From: Pseudomonas mandelii
GTDB taxonomy: Bacteria; Pseudomonadota; Gammaproteobacteria; Pseudomonadales; Pseudomonadaceae
Assembly (NCBI RefSeq): GCF_024138395.1
Contig: NZ_JAMYDU010000002.1
Span: 558,001-622,000 of the forward strand
Length of the DNA stretch: 64,000 nt
Direction of reading: 5' to 3'
Position 1 is the first letter of the stretch, and every line of letters begins with the position of its first letter. The position numbers and the translations under genes were made by a program. The notes below the pieces were generated by a model, which saw only the letters and a program-made list of their open reading frames with translations, had not been told where the DNA came from and did no database searches. Shown in pieces: positions 48,008 through 58,181 of this stretch.

Positions 48008-48100
48008 CATCGCGGGCAAGCCCGCTCCCACAGGGATTTAGGATTGATCACATATCTGCAATCCAACCCGAAAAACTGTGGGAGCGGGCTTGCCCGCGAT
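48008..48100. repeat. REP pair, type A
   Basis: CATCGCGGGCAAGCCCGCTC + CCACAG faces CTGTGGGAGCGGGCTTGCCC + GCGAT around a ~45-base loop, beyond the 3' end of betA. The rest of 47841-48123 shows nothing recognisable. Confidence 0.9.
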
Positions 48101-48123
48101 TGGCAGCACCGCGGTGTTACGGC

Positions 48124-49827
48124 TTATTGAGCAGTCAGGCTCACATCCCGCAACGGCTTGCCACGCACCGGTGCATCACCGGCCACGTAGTAATCAGCCT
48201 TGCTACGCGGCAATGGCTGGCGACCACGGATCTTGTCGGCGATTTTCTCGGCCATCATGATCGTTGGCGCGTTCAGGTTGCCGGTGGTGATGATCGGCAT
48301 GATCGAGGCATCGACCACGCGCAGGGCTTGCATACCGTGCACGCGACCTTCGCCATCGACCACGGCCATCTCGTCGGTGCCCATCTTGCACGAGCAGGAC
48401 GGGTGGAACGCGGTTTCGGCGTGCTCGCGGATGAACTTGTCCAGCTGCTCATCGGTTTGCACCTCGATGCCCGGGCTGATTTCGCGACCACGGAAGGCGT
48501 CCAGCGCTGGCTGTTGCATGATTTCACGGGTCAGGCGGATGCCGTCGCGGAATTCCTGCCAGTCCTGCTCGGTGGCCATGTAGTTGAACAGGATGCTCGG
48601 GTACTCGCGCGGATCCTTGGACCTGGCCTGGATGCGGCCACGGCTTGGCGAACGCATGGAACCCATGTGCGCCTGGAAGCCGTGCTCTTTCACACCATTG
48701 CTGCCGTTGTAGTTAATCGCCACCGGCAGGAAGTGGTATTGAATGTTCGGCCAATCGAATTCCGGACGGGTGCGGATGAAACCGCCGGCTTCGAACTGGT
48801 TGCTGGCGCCGATGCCGGTGCCGTTGAACAGCCACTCGGCACCGATAGCCGGCTGGTTGTGCAGCAGCAGCGAGGGGTATAGCGAAACTGGCTGGGTGCA
48901 GGCGTATTGCAGGTACAGCTCAAGGTGATCCTGCAGGTTTTCACCGACGCCAGGCAGATCGTGGACCACCGGAATATCGAGCTTGTTCAGCAGTTCGGCC
49001 GGGCCGACGCCGGAGCGTTGCAGAATCTGCGGCGACGCGATGGCGCCGGAGCATAGCAGCACTTCCTTGCGGGCGCGGGCTTCAACGCGCTCTTCAGCGG
49101 CGCCGATCAGGTAACGCACGCCGACCGCACGTTTGCCTTCGAACAGGATCTTGTCGGTCAGGGCGTGAGTGACGATCGTCAGGGTCGAACGCTTCTTGGC
49201 GATATCCAGGTAACCGCGAGCAGTACTGGCGCGACGGCCGTTCGGCGTCACGGTACGGTCCATCGGGCCGAAACCTTCTTGCTGGTAGCCGTTGAGGTCT
49301 TCAGTACGTGGGTAACCGGCTTGCACGCCTGCTTCAACCATCGCATGGAACAGCGGATTGTTGCCGGCTTTCGGCGTGGTCACGCTGACCGGGCCGTCGC
49401 CACCGTGGTAATCGTTCGGGCCGATGTCACGGGTTTCCGCCTTGCGGAAATACGGCAGGCAGTCGAGGTAGGTCCAGTCTTCCAGACCGGGCAGTTTCGA
49501 CCAGTTGTCATAGTCCATCGCGTTGCCGCGGATGTAGCACATGCCGTTGATCAGCGAAGAACCACCCAGGCCCTTGCCGCGACCGCATTCCATCCGGCGA
49601 CCGTCCATGTGTGGCTCTGGATCGGTTTCATAGGCCCAGTTGTAGCGACGACCTTGCAGCGGGAACGCCAGGGCGGCCGGCATTTGCGTGCGGAAGTCGA
49701 GACGGTAATCCGGGCCGCCCGCTTCGAGCAGCAGGACAGTGACGCCTTCGTCTTCAGTCAGACGGGTCGCCAGGGTGTTACCGGCTGAGCCGGCACCGAT
49801 GATGATGTAATCGAATTCTTGGGACAT
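48124..49827 (-). CDS. betA: Choline dehydrogenase
   Basis: This 567-residue FAD-dependent GMC oxidoreductase oxidises choline to betaine aldehyde at the membrane. It has FAD motif [17 protein letters not shown] at residue ~6, the GMC signature [19 protein letters not shown] near 85, [16 protein letters not shown], and the active-site His region HPSCSCKMG near 470. The start at 49827 (MSQEFDYII) is preferred over the ATG at 49836 on homology and GAGG spacing. It is the last gene of the betI-betB-betA operon, with a type D repeat between betB and betA. Confidence 0.95.
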   Translation of the reverse strand: MSQEFDYIIIGAGSAGNTLATRLTEDEGVTVLLLEAGGPDYRLDFRTQMPAALAFPLQGRRYNWAYETDPEPHMDGRRMECGRGKGLGGSSLINGMCYIRGNAMDYDNWSKLPGLEDWTYLDCLPYFRKAETRDIGPNDYHGGDGPVSVTTPKAGNNPLFHAMVEAGVQAGYPRTEDLNGYQQEGFGPMDRTVTPNGRRASTARGYLDIAKKRSTLTIVTHALTDKILFEGKRAVGVRYLIGAAEERVEARARKEVLLCSGAIASPQILQRSGVGPAELLNKLDIPVVHDLPGVGENLQDHLELYLQYACTQPVSLYPSLLLHNQPAIGAEWLFNGTGIGASNQFEAGGFIRTRPEFDWPNIQYHFLPVAINYNGSNGVKEHGFQAHMGSMRSPSRGRIQARSKDPREYPSILFNYMATEQDWQEFRDGIRLTREIMQQPALDAFRGREISPGIEVQTDEQLDKFIREHAETAFHPSCSCKMGTDEMAVVDGEGRVHGMQALRVVDASIMPIITTGNLNAPTIMMAEKIADKIRGRQPLPRSKADYYVAGDAPVRGKPLRDVSLTAQ

Positions 49828-49860
49828 TAAATGCACCCTCTTTGAAGTTGGTCAGGTCGC

Positions 49861-49966
49861 CTGTAGCAGCTGCCGAGGTACGAGGCTGCGTTGGGTCGCG
49901 CAGCGGCCCTCTGAGGGCGGTCCTGCGGACACGCAACGCAGCCTCGTACCTCGGCAGCTGCTACAG
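49861..49966. repeat. Inverted repeat, type D
   Basis: CTGTAGCAGCTGCCGAGGTA + CGAGGCTGCGTTG faces its complement ending GCAGCTGCTACAG. The centre contains CCCTCTGAGGG. It lies inside the betB-betA operon gap and could affect relative expression. Confidence 0.88.
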
Positions 49967-49982
49967 GGTTTTCAGCCGGGGC

Positions 49983-51455
49983 TTAGAAAACCGAGGCGTA
50001 ATCGCCCAGTTCGACCTGTACCGATTTGATGCGTGTGAAGTTGTTCAGCGAGCTGATGCCGTTCTCACGGCCCACGCCCGACTGCTTGTAGCCGCCGACC
50101 GGCATCTTGGCGTCGGACTCGCCCCAGGCGTTGATCCAGCAGATACCGGCTTCCAGTTGATGGATCACACGGTGAGCGCGGTTCAGGTCTTTGGTGACGA
50201 CGCCCGCGGCCAAACCGAACTCGGTGTCGTTGGCGCGACGGATCACTTCTTCTTCGGTTTCGTAGGTCAGGATGCTCATCACCGGCCCGAAGATTTCTTC
50301 GCGAACGATGGTCATCTCGTCGGTGCAGTCGGTGAACACAGTCGGTGCCACGAACGCGCCTTTGGCGAACTCGCCGTCGGTCAGGCGATCGCCGCCGCAC
50401 AGCAGGCGCGCACCTTCTTCCTTGCCTTTGGCGATGTAACCCAGCACGTTTTCCATGTGGGCGAAGCTGACCAGCGGGCCGAAGTTGGTGTTTTCGTCTT
50501 GCGGGTTGCCGACGCGAATGCGTGCAACGCGCTCAACGATCTTGGCTTCGAACGCGGCTTTCAGGCGGCTCGGTACGAACACGCGAGTGCCGTTGGTGCA
50601 GACCTGACCGGAGCTATAGAAGTTGGCCATCATCGCGGTGTCGGCGGCGCGATCCAGGTCGGCGTCGTCAAAGATGATCAGCGGGGATTTACCGCCCAGT
50701 TCCATGGTCACGTCTTTCAGCGACGAGGCGGAAGCGCTGGCCATGACCTTCTTGCCGGTGTCGGTGCCGCCGGTGAAGGAGATTTTTTCGATGCGCGGGT
50801 GCTCGGTCAGCCAGGTGCCGACTTCACGGCCGCTGCCGGTCAACACGTTGAACACGCCAGCCGGAACGCCAGCTTCGGTGTAGATCTCGGCCAGTTTCAA
50901 CGTGGTCAGGGAGGTGACTTCGCTTGGTTTGAAGATCATCGCGTTACCGGCCGCCAGGGCAGGTGCGGATTTCCACAAAGCGATCTGGATCGGGTAGTTC
51001 CAGGCGCCGATACCGGCCACGACGCCCAGCGGCTCGCGGCGGGTGTAAACGAAAGAGGTGGTGCGCAGCGGAATCTGCTCGCCTTCGATGGCCGGCACCA
51101 GGCCTGCGTAGTACTCCAGCACGTCAGCGCCGGTAACGATGTCGACGTACTTGGTTTCGGAGAACGCCTTGCCGGTGTCCAGGGTTTCCAGGGCGGCCAG
51201 TTCATCGTTGCGCTCGCGCAGGATGTCGACGGCACGACGCAGGATGCGCGAACGCTCCATGGCGGTCATTGCAGCCCAGATTTTCTGACCCTTTTCGGCG
51301 CTGACCACAGCGCGCTCAACGTCTTCCTTGGTCGCACGTTGTACGGTTGCGAGGACTTCACCGTTAGCCGGGTTGATGGCTTCGAAAGTGGCGTCGCTGC
51401 TGGCGTCACTGTAGCCGCCATCGATGTAGAGTTTTTGCAGTTCGAAACGGGCCAT
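49983..51455 (-). CDS. betB: Betaine aldehyde dehydrogenase
   Basis: This 490-residue NAD(P)-dependent aldehyde dehydrogenase converts betaine aldehyde to glycine betaine. It has [24 protein letters not shown] and [11 protein letters not shown] (cofactor site), the catalytic Glu in [12 protein letters not shown], the catalytic Cys in [14 protein letters not shown], and GVGRENG near the end. The start at 51455 ([14 protein letters not shown]) is preceded by GAGGA. The length matches the 490-residue Pseudomonas BetB exactly. It lies between betI and betA on the same strand. Confidence 0.96.
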   Translation of the reverse strand: MARFELQKLYIDGGYSDASSDATFEAINPANGEVLATVQRATKEDVERAVVSAEKGQKIWAAMTAMERSRILRRAVDILRERNDELAALETLDTGKAFSETKYVDIVTGADVLEYYAGLVPAIEGEQIPLRTTSFVYTRREPLGVVAGIGAWNYPIQIALWKSAPALAAGNAMIFKPSEVTSLTTLKLAEIYTEAGVPAGVFNVLTGSGREVGTWLTEHPRIEKISFTGGTDTGKKVMASASASSLKDVTMELGGKSPLIIFDDADLDRAADTAMMANFYSSGQVCTNGTRVFVPSRLKAAFEAKIVERVARIRVGNPQDENTNFGPLVSFAHMENVLGYIAKGKEEGARLLCGGDRLTDGEFAKGAFVAPTVFTDCTDEMTIVREEIFGPVMSILTYETEEEVIRRANDTEFGLAAGVVTKDLNRAHRVIHQLEAGICWINAWGESDAKMPVGGYKQSGVGRENGISSLNNFTRIKSVQVELGDYASVF

Positions 51456-51562
51456 AAAGTCCTCGCAAGTGCATAAGTGGTTGGCGTTGACCACCGGGCG
51501 TGCCGTGTAGCAGTGGCATCGCGGTCGGTAGCGGTTCAGGGGGTTGAGCGATTATGTGTGCT

Positions 51563-52156
51563 CTAACTCACCTGCTTGGCCAGTTGGAAATCCATGTATT
51601 CGTAAGCGATCTGGTGCGCCTGCCCGGTGTCGAAAGCATCTCCCGACAGCGCGCCGCGCAACCACAAACCGTCAATGAGGGCTGCCAGGCCACGGGCGGC
51701 GGTGCGCGCATCATCGAGCGGCAACACACGGCGGAACTGGCAGCACAGGTTGGAATACAGACGGTGATCGTTGATCCGCTGCAACCTGTGCAATGACGGG
51801 TGATGCATGCTGGTGGCCCAGAAGGCCAGCCAGGTTTTCATTGCCGGGCCATTGACCTGGCTGGCGTCGAAGTTGCCTTCGATAATCACCTGAAGGTGAG
51901 CCCGTGGGCTGGTGTCCTCCAGCGCCTGACGGCGCGCGGTGACGTTCTCGCTGAGGACACTCATCAGATACTGCGCCGTCGCGGCGATCAGGCCGTTCTT
52001 GTCCTGAAAGTAGTGACTGATGATGCCATTCGAGACACCGGCCAAACGGGCGATCAGCGCAATGCTGGCGTCCCCCATGCCGACCTGATCGACGGCCTGT
52101 AACGTGGCTTCGATCAATTGCTGGCGGCGGATGGGTTGCATACCGACCTTGGGCAT
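51563..52156 (-). CDS. betI: TetR-family repressor of the bet genes
   Basis: This 197-residue choline-responsive repressor has the BetI N-terminus [19 protein letters not shown] and a TetR helix-turn-helix ([25 protein letters not shown], residues ~26-50). The C-terminal domain includes the BetI-type [32 protein letters not shown] and [15 protein letters not shown]. The start at 52156 is chosen since AAGGAG runs directly into the upstream ATG at 52165 and is properly spaced only for 52156. It is divergent from betT across a 323-base gap with a perfect palindrome. Confidence 0.95.
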   Translation of the reverse strand: MPKVGMQPIRRQQLIEATLQAVDQVGMGDASIALIARLAGVSNGIISHYFQDKNGLIAATAQYLMSVLSENVTARRQALEDTSPRAHLQVIIEGNFDASQVNGPAMKTWLAFWATSMHHPSLHRLQRINDHRLYSNLCCQFRRVLPLDDARTAARGLAALIDGLWLRGALSGDAFDTGQAHQIAYEYMDFQLAKQVS

Positions 52157-52226
52157 CTTGCACATCTCCTTAGGCCTTCCGGTGGACGCAAAACGGCTAC
52201 CGGGTCGAGGGCCAGTCTATTTTGTT

Positions 52227-52246
52227 TTGATTGAACGTTCAATCAA
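52227..52246. promoter_or_regulatory. Probable BetI operator in the betI-betT gap
   Basis: TTGATTGAACGTTCAATCAA is a perfect 20-base palindrome 71 bases upstream of betI and 234 bases upstream of betT. Its position and symmetry fit a TetR dimer site. No other feature is seen in the 52157-52479 gap. Confidence 0.78.
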
Positions 52247-52479
52247 CAAAGAATAAGATCTGCGACAAATCGTCGCTGCTTACAGATTTTTCCTACGTGT
52301 AAATGGCGATAAACCGACATCCAAAAATGCTCGAAACCTATACGCGCAGGCGTCCCAAGGGTTTCGGGCTTTTTTCGGGGTGTCTTTATATCACCCGCCG
52401 GTCGGCTGCCAACTAACCGATTGGTCGGGTACCGCGTTGCCTTGTGTTCTTCTCTCGCACTGCCTGGAGCATCTGTGCC

Positions 52480-54486
52480 ATGAGTTCTGCCTCTCTAATA
52501 AAGACCCCACCCGAGAAGGTGACGGTCAACGGTTGGGTGTTCTACACCTCTACCGCGCTGATCCTGCTGTTGACCGCGATTCTGATCATCGCCCCGCAAG
52601 AGGCTGGCAGAATGCTCGGCATTGCCCAGGCCTGGTTGTCTCGCAGCTTCGGCTGGTACTACATGGTGGTGATCGCCGCTTATCTGGTTTTTGTGGTTGG
52701 CCTGGCGTTTTCGTCCTACGGCAAACTCAAGCTGGGCAGCAAAGACGATACCCCGGATTTCAGCTACGGCGCCTGGGCGGGGATGCTGTTCTCGTCGGGT
52801 ATCGGCATTTCCTTGCTGTACTTCGGTGCTTCCGAGCCGCTGGACCATTACTTCAATCCGCCGGAAGGCGTGGCCGGCAGCAACCTTGCGGCCCGTCAGG
52901 CGGTGCAACTGACGTTCCTGCATTGGGGTCTGCATGGCTGGGCGATCTACGCACTGGTCGGCCTGGCCGTGGCGTACTTTGCTTACCGTCATAACCAACC
53001 GCTGGCGTTGCGGTCGGCGTTGTATCCGCTGGTCGGCGAGCGTTGGGTCAAAGGCGCGGCCGGTCATGCGGTGGACGGCTTCGGCATGTTCGTAACCCTG
53101 CTGGGGCTGGTGACGAACCTGGGGATTGGTTCGCTGCAAGTGTCGTCGGGGCTGGAAAACCTGTTCGGCATGGAACACAGCAACACCAACCTGCTGATCG
53201 TGATTATCGTGATGAGCACCGTGGCGACCATCGCCGCGGTGTCTGGCGTGGAAAACGGTATTCGCCGTCTGTCCAACCTGAACATCGTGCTGTTCAGCGG
53301 TCTGCTGATTTTCGTGCTGTTGTTCGGCCCGACTCTGCACCTGCTCAACGGCTTTGTGCAGAACATCGGCGATTATCTGAACGGCGTGGTGCTGAAGACT
53401 TTCGACCTCTATGTGTACGAAGCCGACAACGCCAAATCCGAGCGCTGGTTGGGCCTATGGACCCTGTTCTACTGGGCCTGGTGGATTTCCTGGGCGCCAT
53501 TCGTAGGCATGTTCATCGCGCGTATTTCCCGTGGTCGCACGGTACGCGAACTGGTGGCCGGCGTGCTGCTGATTCCGCTGGGCTTCACCCTGGCATGGCT
53601 GTCGATCTTCGGTAACTCGGCCCTGGACCTGGTGATGAACCATGGAGCGGTGGAGCTCGGGAAGACGGCGTTGGAACAGCCGTCGATGGCGATCTACCAA
53701 TTGCTTGAGCATTACCCAGCGTCGAAGATTGTGATCGGCGTGTCGATTTTTGTCGGCTTCGTGCTGTTCCTGACCCCGGCGGATTCCGGCGCGGTGATGA
53801 TGGCCAACCTTTCGTGCAAGGGCGGCAACGTCGACGAAGATGCGCCGCACTGGCTGCGGATTTTCTGGTCGGCGGTGATCACCCTGGTGACCATCGGCCT
53901 GTTGTTCGCCGGTAACTTCGAAGCCATGCAAACCATGGTGGTGCTGGCGGGGCTGCCGTTCTCGGTGGTGCTGGTGTTCTTCATGTTCGGCTTGCACAAG
54001 GCCATGCGCCAGGACGTGCAGATCGAACAGGAGCAAGCGGAACTGGCGGCGCGCGGTCGTCGTGGTTTCAGCGAGCGCTTGACCCAACTGGATTTGCAAC
54101 CGAACCAGTCGATCGTTCAGCGTTTCATGGACAAGCGCGTCAGCCCGGCGCTGGAAGAGGCGGCTGTGCAATTGCGTGCTCAGGGCCTGGATGTGCAGAC
54201 GTTGCTGGGCAAGGCCAAGCGTTGCATGGGCGTGCGGATCGAAATGGAAGAGGGCAACCCGTTTGTCTACGAAGTGAGCCTGGATGGTTATCTGGCGGCG
54301 GCGAGTGAAACGGTGTCGGCTGAAAGTGCCGATGAACCGCGCGCCCGTTACTACCGCGCCGAGGTGTACCTGCACAATGGCAGCCAGGACTACGACTTGA
54401 TGGGCTTCACTCAGGATCAGATCACCCGTGACGTGCTCGATCAGTTTGAAAGCCATCGGCAGCTGCTTGGTCGGGTTTATAGCTGA
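52480..54486 (+). CDS. betT: High-affinity choline transporter, BCCT family
   Basis: This 668-residue proton- or sodium-coupled transporter has twelve membrane helices and a long soluble C-terminal tail (~residues 510-668). Family marks are SSGIGISLLYFGASEPLDHY near residue 105, the BCCT signature with substrate-box tryptophans WLGLWTLFYWAWWISWAPFVGMFIARISRGRTVRELV, and FLTPADSGAVMM. The long tail is typical of osmotically regulated BetT. Start at 52480 with TGGAG upstream. It is divergent from betI. A perfect GACGCGGTGT hairpin follows the stop at 54496-54522. Confidence 0.94.
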   Translation: MSSASLIKTPPEKVTVNGWVFYTSTALILLLTAILIIAPQEAGRMLGIAQAWLSRSFGWYYMVVIAAYLVFVVGLAFSSYGKLKLGSKDDTPDFSYGAWAGMLFSSGIGISLLYFGASEPLDHYFNPPEGVAGSNLAARQAVQLTFLHWGLHGWAIYALVGLAVAYFAYRHNQPLALRSALYPLVGERWVKGAAGHAVDGFGMFVTLLGLVTNLGIGSLQVSSGLENLFGMEHSNTNLLIVIIVMSTVATIAAVSGVENGIRRLSNLNIVLFSGLLIFVLLFGPTLHLLNGFVQNIGDYLNGVVLKTFDLYVYEADNAKSERWLGLWTLFYWAWWISWAPFVGMFIARISRGRTVRELVAGVLLIPLGFTLAWLSIFGNSALDLVMNHGAVELGKTALEQPSMAIYQLLEHYPASKIVIGVSIFVGFVLFLTPADSGAVMMANLSCKGGNVDEDAPHWLRIFWSAVITLVTIGLLFAGNFEAMQTMVVLAGLPFSVVLVFFMFGLHKAMRQDVQIEQEQAELAARGRRGFSERLTQLDLQPNQSIVQRFMDKRVSPALEEAAVQLRAQGLDVQTLLGKAKRCMGVRIEMEEGNPFVYEVSLDGYLAAASETVSAESADEPRARYYRAEVYLHNGSQDYDLMGFTQDQITRDVLDQFESHRQLLGRVYS

Positions 54487-54495
54487 GTTGTGAGT

Positions 54496-54522
54496 GACGC
54501 GGTGTTCCAGTGACACCGCGTC
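54496..54522 (+). terminator. Hairpin after betT
   Basis: GACGCGGTGT/ACACCGCGTC, a perfect ten-base stem with seven-base loop, ten bases past the betT stop. It lacks a T run (ATATTCTT follows), so termination may be partial. Confidence 0.55.
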
Positions 54523-54527
54523 ATATT

Positions 54528-54618
54528 CTTCGCGGGCAAGCCTCGCTCCTACAGGATTGAGCTCGATCGAGAATGTCGACACACCTCGCCCTTGTAGGAG
54601 CGAGGCTTGCCCGCGAAG
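54528..54618. repeat. REP pair, type B
   Basis: CTTCGCGGGCAAGCCTCGCT + CCTACA faces TGTAGGAGCGAGGCTTGCCC + GCGAAG, loop ~40 bases, between convergent betT and choV. Confidence 0.9.
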
Positions 54619-54661
54619 GGGCCATCAGCCGCACAGCTGCGTGACCCGATATCCCACAAAC

Positions 54662-54693
54662 AAAAACGCCGCGATCATCTCGCGGCGTTTTTG
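54662..54693 (-). terminator. Terminator after choV
   Basis: AACGCCGCGA/TCGCGGCGTT stem with A5 and T5 flanks, 14 bases beyond the choV stop. It is symmetric and could serve both strands. Confidence 0.88.
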
Positions 54694-54706
54694 TGTCTGC
54701 TGCTTC

Positions 54707-55885
54707 TTACCCCAGGTTCTTGCCGAGCAGCGCGTGGTACAGCTCGCTATCGCCAAGAATCCCCACCACCTGATTGTTGTCGTGCAGCACCAGCTTATTA
54801 CCCGTCTGGTAACGAATCTGCAGCGCATCGCGCATGCCGATGTTGGAGTCCACCAGTGTTGGCCGACGCCCCAAACCTTCAACCGCTTGCCCCGGTATCC
54901 AGTTCTGCAGGTCCAGGCTCGAGCCGTTCTGGCGTGCGCCTTTGATGGTGTTGCCTTCGGCCAGGTCCAGCCACGAATCGCCGCCCGGATCCAGGCACAC
55001 CGAACCGTTGATGCGTTTGCACTTGTCCAGGGTGCGCATCAGGCTGCGACCGCACAATACGTTCAGCGGGTTGGTGTGGGCGACGAAGGTGCGCACGTAA
55101 TCGTCCGCCGGGTTCAGGACGATTTCTTCCGGCTTGCTGTACTGGATGATCCGGCCGTCTTTCATGATGGCGATACGGCTGCCGAGCTTCAGGGCTTCAT
55201 CGAGGTCGTGACTCACGAAAACGATGGTTTTGCTGAGCTTGCGTTGCAGCTCCAGCAGTTCGTCTTGCAGGCCTTGACGGATCAGCGGGTCGAGGGCCGA
55301 GAACGGTTCGTCCATCAGCAGAATGTCGGCGTCCATCGCCAGCGCTCTGGCCAGGCCCACACGCTGTTGCATACCACCAGAGAGCTCATCGGGTTTCTTG
55401 TTGCGCCATTGTGTCAGGCCCACCAGTTCGAGTTTTTCATCGACCAGTTTTTTCCGTTCCTTCTCCGGCCGGCCCTGCATCTCCAGACCGAAGCTGATGT
55501 TCTCGCGCACGGTCAGCCAGGGCATCAGGGCGAACTTCTGGAACACCATCGCGATGCGCTTGGTGCGCATCATTTTCAGTTCCACCGGAGTACAGGAAGC
55601 GATGTCGATCTGCTTGCCTTCGTGCTCGACGAACAACTTGCCACGGCTAACGGTGTTGAGACCGTTGATGCACCGCAACAGGCTGGATTTGCCGGAGCCG
55701 GACAGGCCCATCAGCACGCAGATTTCACCTTTTTCGATGTCCAGGCTGGCTTTTTCAACACCGACGATTTGCCCGGTCTTTTTCAGGATCTGGTCGCGGG
55801 TCATGCCCTGGTCGAGGAGTTTGAGCGCCTCGCGCGGGTCTTTGGAGAAGATCACGTCCACGTCTTCGAAGCGAATAATGCTCAT
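54707..55885 (-). CDS. cbcV: Choline/betaine/carnitine ABC transporter, ATPase
   Basis: This 392-residue ATP-binding subunit (ChoV/CbcV) of a quaternary-amine importer has Walker A MGLSGSGKSSLLRCI, a Q-loop in MVFQKFALMPW, signature LSGGMQQRVGLARALA, Walker B DILLMDEPFSALDP, and switch His VFVSHDLDEA. The ~110-residue C-terminal part (LVDSNIGMRDALQIRYQTGNKLVLHDNNQVVGILGDSEL) resembles a CBS-type regulatory domain, as in ProV/OpuA proteins. It overlaps choW by four bases (ATGA). In P. aeruginosa the same position holds cbcXWV. Confidence 0.93.
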   Translation of the reverse strand: MSIIRFEDVDVIFSKDPREALKLLDQGMTRDQILKKTGQIVGVEKASLDIEKGEICVLMGLSGSGKSSLLRCINGLNTVSRGKLFVEHEGKQIDIASCTPVELKMMRTKRIAMVFQKFALMPWLTVRENISFGLEMQGRPEKERKKLVDEKLELVGLTQWRNKKPDELSGGMQQRVGLARALAMDADILLMDEPFSALDPLIRQGLQDELLELQRKLSKTIVFVSHDLDEALKLGSRIAIMKDGRIIQYSKPEEIVLNPADDYVRTFVAHTNPLNVLCGRSLMRTLDKCKRINGSVCLDPGGDSWLDLAEGNTIKGARQNGSSLDLQNWIPGQAVEGLGRRPTLVDSNIGMRDALQIRYQTGNKLVLHDNNQVVGILGDSELYHALLGKNLG

Positions 55886-56727
55886 GCGTCACCCCCTGCT
55901 TTAGCGTCGGGTTGTTTGCAGATACGGTCGAGCATGATCGCCAGCAGTACGATCGCCAGGCCTGCTTCGAAGCCCAGTGCGATATCAGCAGTGTTCAGTG
56001 CGTTGACCACGGGTTTACCCAGGCCGTCGGCGCCCACCAGTGCCGCAATCACCACCATCGACAACGACAGCATGATGCACTGGGTGATACCGGCCGCGAT
56101 GCTTGGCATGGCGTGGGGCAGTTCAATCCGTGAAAGCAGTTGATGGCGCGAGCAGCCGAAGGCTTTGCCGGCGTCCATCAATTCCTGCGGAACATCGCGA
56201 ATACCCAGGTAGGTCAGGCGGATAGGCGCGGCAATCGCGAACACTACCGTCGAGATCAGACCCGGGACCACACCCAGACCGAAGAGGGTCAGGGTAGGAA
56301 TGAGGTACACGAAGGTCGGCACGGTCTGCATCAGATCGAGCACCGGCCGCATCACTGTGTAGAACATCGGTTTGTGCGCGGCGACGATGCCCAACGGCAC
56401 GCCGATCAGCACGCACACCAGGGTGGCGAACAACACCTGGGCGAGGGTTTCCATGGTTTCTTGCCAATACCCCAGATTGAGGATCAGCAGGAAGGAGGCG
56501 ACGACGAAAGCGGTCAGGCCCCATTTGCGTTGAATGAAGTGTGCCAGTAGCGCGATAAGGCCGATCAATGCCAGCGGGTTGAACCAGGTCAGCGCAAAAG
56601 TCACGCCGTGGATCATCGTTTCCAGTGACACGGCGATTGCGTCGAAAGTGCTGGCGCCGTTTTGCGTCAACCATTCAACAAAGCCCGCGATGTACTGGCC
56701 TAAAGGTATTTTCTGATCAATCAGCAT
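55882..56727 (-). CDS. cbcW: Choline/betaine/carnitine ABC transporter, permease
   Basis: This 281-residue permease (ChoW/CbcW) has about six to seven membrane helices and the binding-protein-dependent loop ELMDAGKAFGCSRHQLLSRIELPHAMPSIAAGITQCIMLSLSMVVIAALVGADGLG, typical of the ProW/OpuAB family. I start it at 56727 (MLIDQKIPLGQY) by similarity; the ATG at 56745 is also in frame and neither has a strong ribosome-binding site. It lies between the binding protein (68 bases upstream) and the ATPase. Confidence 0.92.
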   Translation of the reverse strand: MLIDQKIPLGQYIAGFVEWLTQNGASTFDAIAVSLETMIHGVTFALTWFNPLALIGLIALLAHFIQRKWGLTAFVVASFLLILNLGYWQETMETLAQVLFATLVCVLIGVPLGIVAAHKPMFYTVMRPVLDLMQTVPTFVYLIPTLTLFGLGVVPGLISTVVFAIAAPIRLTYLGIRDVPQELMDAGKAFGCSRHQLLSRIELPHAMPSIAAGITQCIMLSLSMVVIAALVGADGLGKPVVNALNTADIALGFEAGLAIVLLAIMLDRICKQPDAKAGGDA

Positions 56728-56795
56728 GGTAGTGAACGTCCGCATGCAAGGAAATAAACAGCCCGGGCGGGCGAACCCGCCCGGCGTAAGCGATT

Positions 56796-57743
56796 TTACT
56801 GTGCGAGCTTGGCTTTCACGGCCTCCAGGCCTGGTTTACCGTCAATGGTGGTCACGCCAGCGAGCCAGGTATCGAGCACCTGTGGATTCTTTTTCAGCCA
56901 GGCCTTGGCGGCCGCGTCAGGCTTCATTTTGTCGTCCAGGACGTTGCCCATCAGCGTGCTTTCCATGTCGAGGGTGAACACCAGGTTCTTCAGCAACTGA
57001 CCCACGTTGCTGCATTCCTGTACGTAGCCCTTGCGGGTGTTGGTGTAGATGGTCGCCTGGCCGAAGTTCGGGCCGAAATATTCGTCGCCGCCGGTCAGGT
57101 ACTTCATCTTGAATCGAGTGTTCATCGGGTGCGGCTCCCAGCCCAGGAACACCACGGCGGTGTTGCGGCGCTGGGCGCGATCGACTTGCGAGAGCATGCC
57201 TGCCTCGCTGGACTCGACCACCTTGAAGCCGGCGTCTTTCAGGCCGAAGGCGTTCTTGTCGATCATGCTCTGGATCAGGCGGTTGCCGTCGTTACCCGGT
57301 TCGATGCCATAGATCTTGCCGTCGAGTTCTTTCTTGAACTTGGCGATGTCGGCGAAATCTTTCAGACCTTTGTTATACAACTCTTCGGGGACGGCGAGTG
57401 TGTATTTTGCGTTTTCCAGATTGGCGCGCACCGTATCAACGGTGCCGGCATCACGGTAGGCCTTGATGTCGTTTTCCATGGTCGGCATCCAGTTACCGAG
57501 GAACACGTCCATGTTCTTGCCGTCGGCCAGGGACTTGTAGGTCACCGGCACGGAAATCATCGTGGTTTTGGTCTTGTAGCCCAAGGCATCGAGAACGACG
57601 CTGGTGGTGGCGGTGGTGACGGTAATGTCCGTCCAGCCTACATCGGAGAAGTTTACGGTGCTGCATTGGGCCGGTTCTGCGGCTTGAGCCAGAAGCGGCA
57701 GACTCAGCATGGCGGCCAACAACAACGACGGGGAACCTTTCAT
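56796..57743 (-). CDS. choX: Choline ABC transporter, periplasmic binding protein
   Basis: This 315-residue quaternary-amine binding protein has a signal peptide (SLLLAAMLSLPLLAQAAEP) and mature start CSTVNFSDVGWTDITVTTATTSVVLDALGY. It has the aromatic-box regions FLGNWMPTMENDI and VFLGWEPHPMNTRFKMKYL, which bind trimethylammonium groups. The Cys pair (CSTV and QECSNVG) matches the disulfide known in ChoX. The start at 57743 (MKGSPSLLLA) has AAGGAG upstream. It heads the choX-cbcW-cbcV operon. In P. aeruginosa several such binding proteins (CbcX, CaiX, BetX) share the same CbcWV core. Confidence 0.92.
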   Translation of the reverse strand: MKGSPSLLLAAMLSLPLLAQAAEPAQCSTVNFSDVGWTDITVTTATTSVVLDALGYKTKTTMISVPVTYKSLADGKNMDVFLGNWMPTMENDIKAYRDAGTVDTVRANLENAKYTLAVPEELYNKGLKDFADIAKFKKELDGKIYGIEPGNDGNRLIQSMIDKNAFGLKDAGFKVVESSEAGMLSQVDRAQRRNTAVVFLGWEPHPMNTRFKMKYLTGGDEYFGPNFGQATIYTNTRKGYVQECSNVGQLLKNLVFTLDMESTLMGNVLDDKMKPDAAAKAWLKKNPQVLDTWLAGVTTIDGKPGLEAVKAKLAQ

Positions 57744-58181
57744 AAGGGGCGACTCCTTGGTGTTTTTTTTGGCAGTGTTCCGACTGGGACCACCGCACTT
57801 ATTTGTTGCGGTTGGATGGCGTTTTGGAGACAGCTCTACCACGGCGCCGTGCAATCGAGTCGATACGATCATGTACCAGTGAAAATCTGACGCCTACAGG
57901 GTGCGTCGTAACCAGTACAGGGATGGTCGCATCCAGTGTCGGTAACGTCGTTTACAGCTTTTTTCAGCCCGTTTTGCCCCTCTGATCCGCAAAAAAACGG
58001 CGAAAACACAGCGTAAGCGGCCTACGGCGCTAGCGGGCATGAGTGCGTCGGTGTGAGACGTTGAACGACATGACAAAAGCCTGATGATGCGGCCATCTCG
58101 GCGGATTGCAGCTTGAGCGTAGCAGCTCCGTCACTGGGCGCTTTTGCGCCTGGAGCAGGCACATCCAGGAGTTCAGCAGTA
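57744..58181. other. Divergent control region between choX and sda
   Basis: About 440 bases without a gene or a REP unit. It must carry promoters in both directions and, by analogy with P. aeruginosa, GbdR sites. I cannot point to a specific site. Only small hairpins such as GGCGCTTTTGCGCC near 58138 are visible. Confidence 0.5.

Noticed and set aside
49842..51476. 544-residue open frame on the + strand
   Set aside because: Antisense shadow of betB; begins inside a type D inverted repeat.
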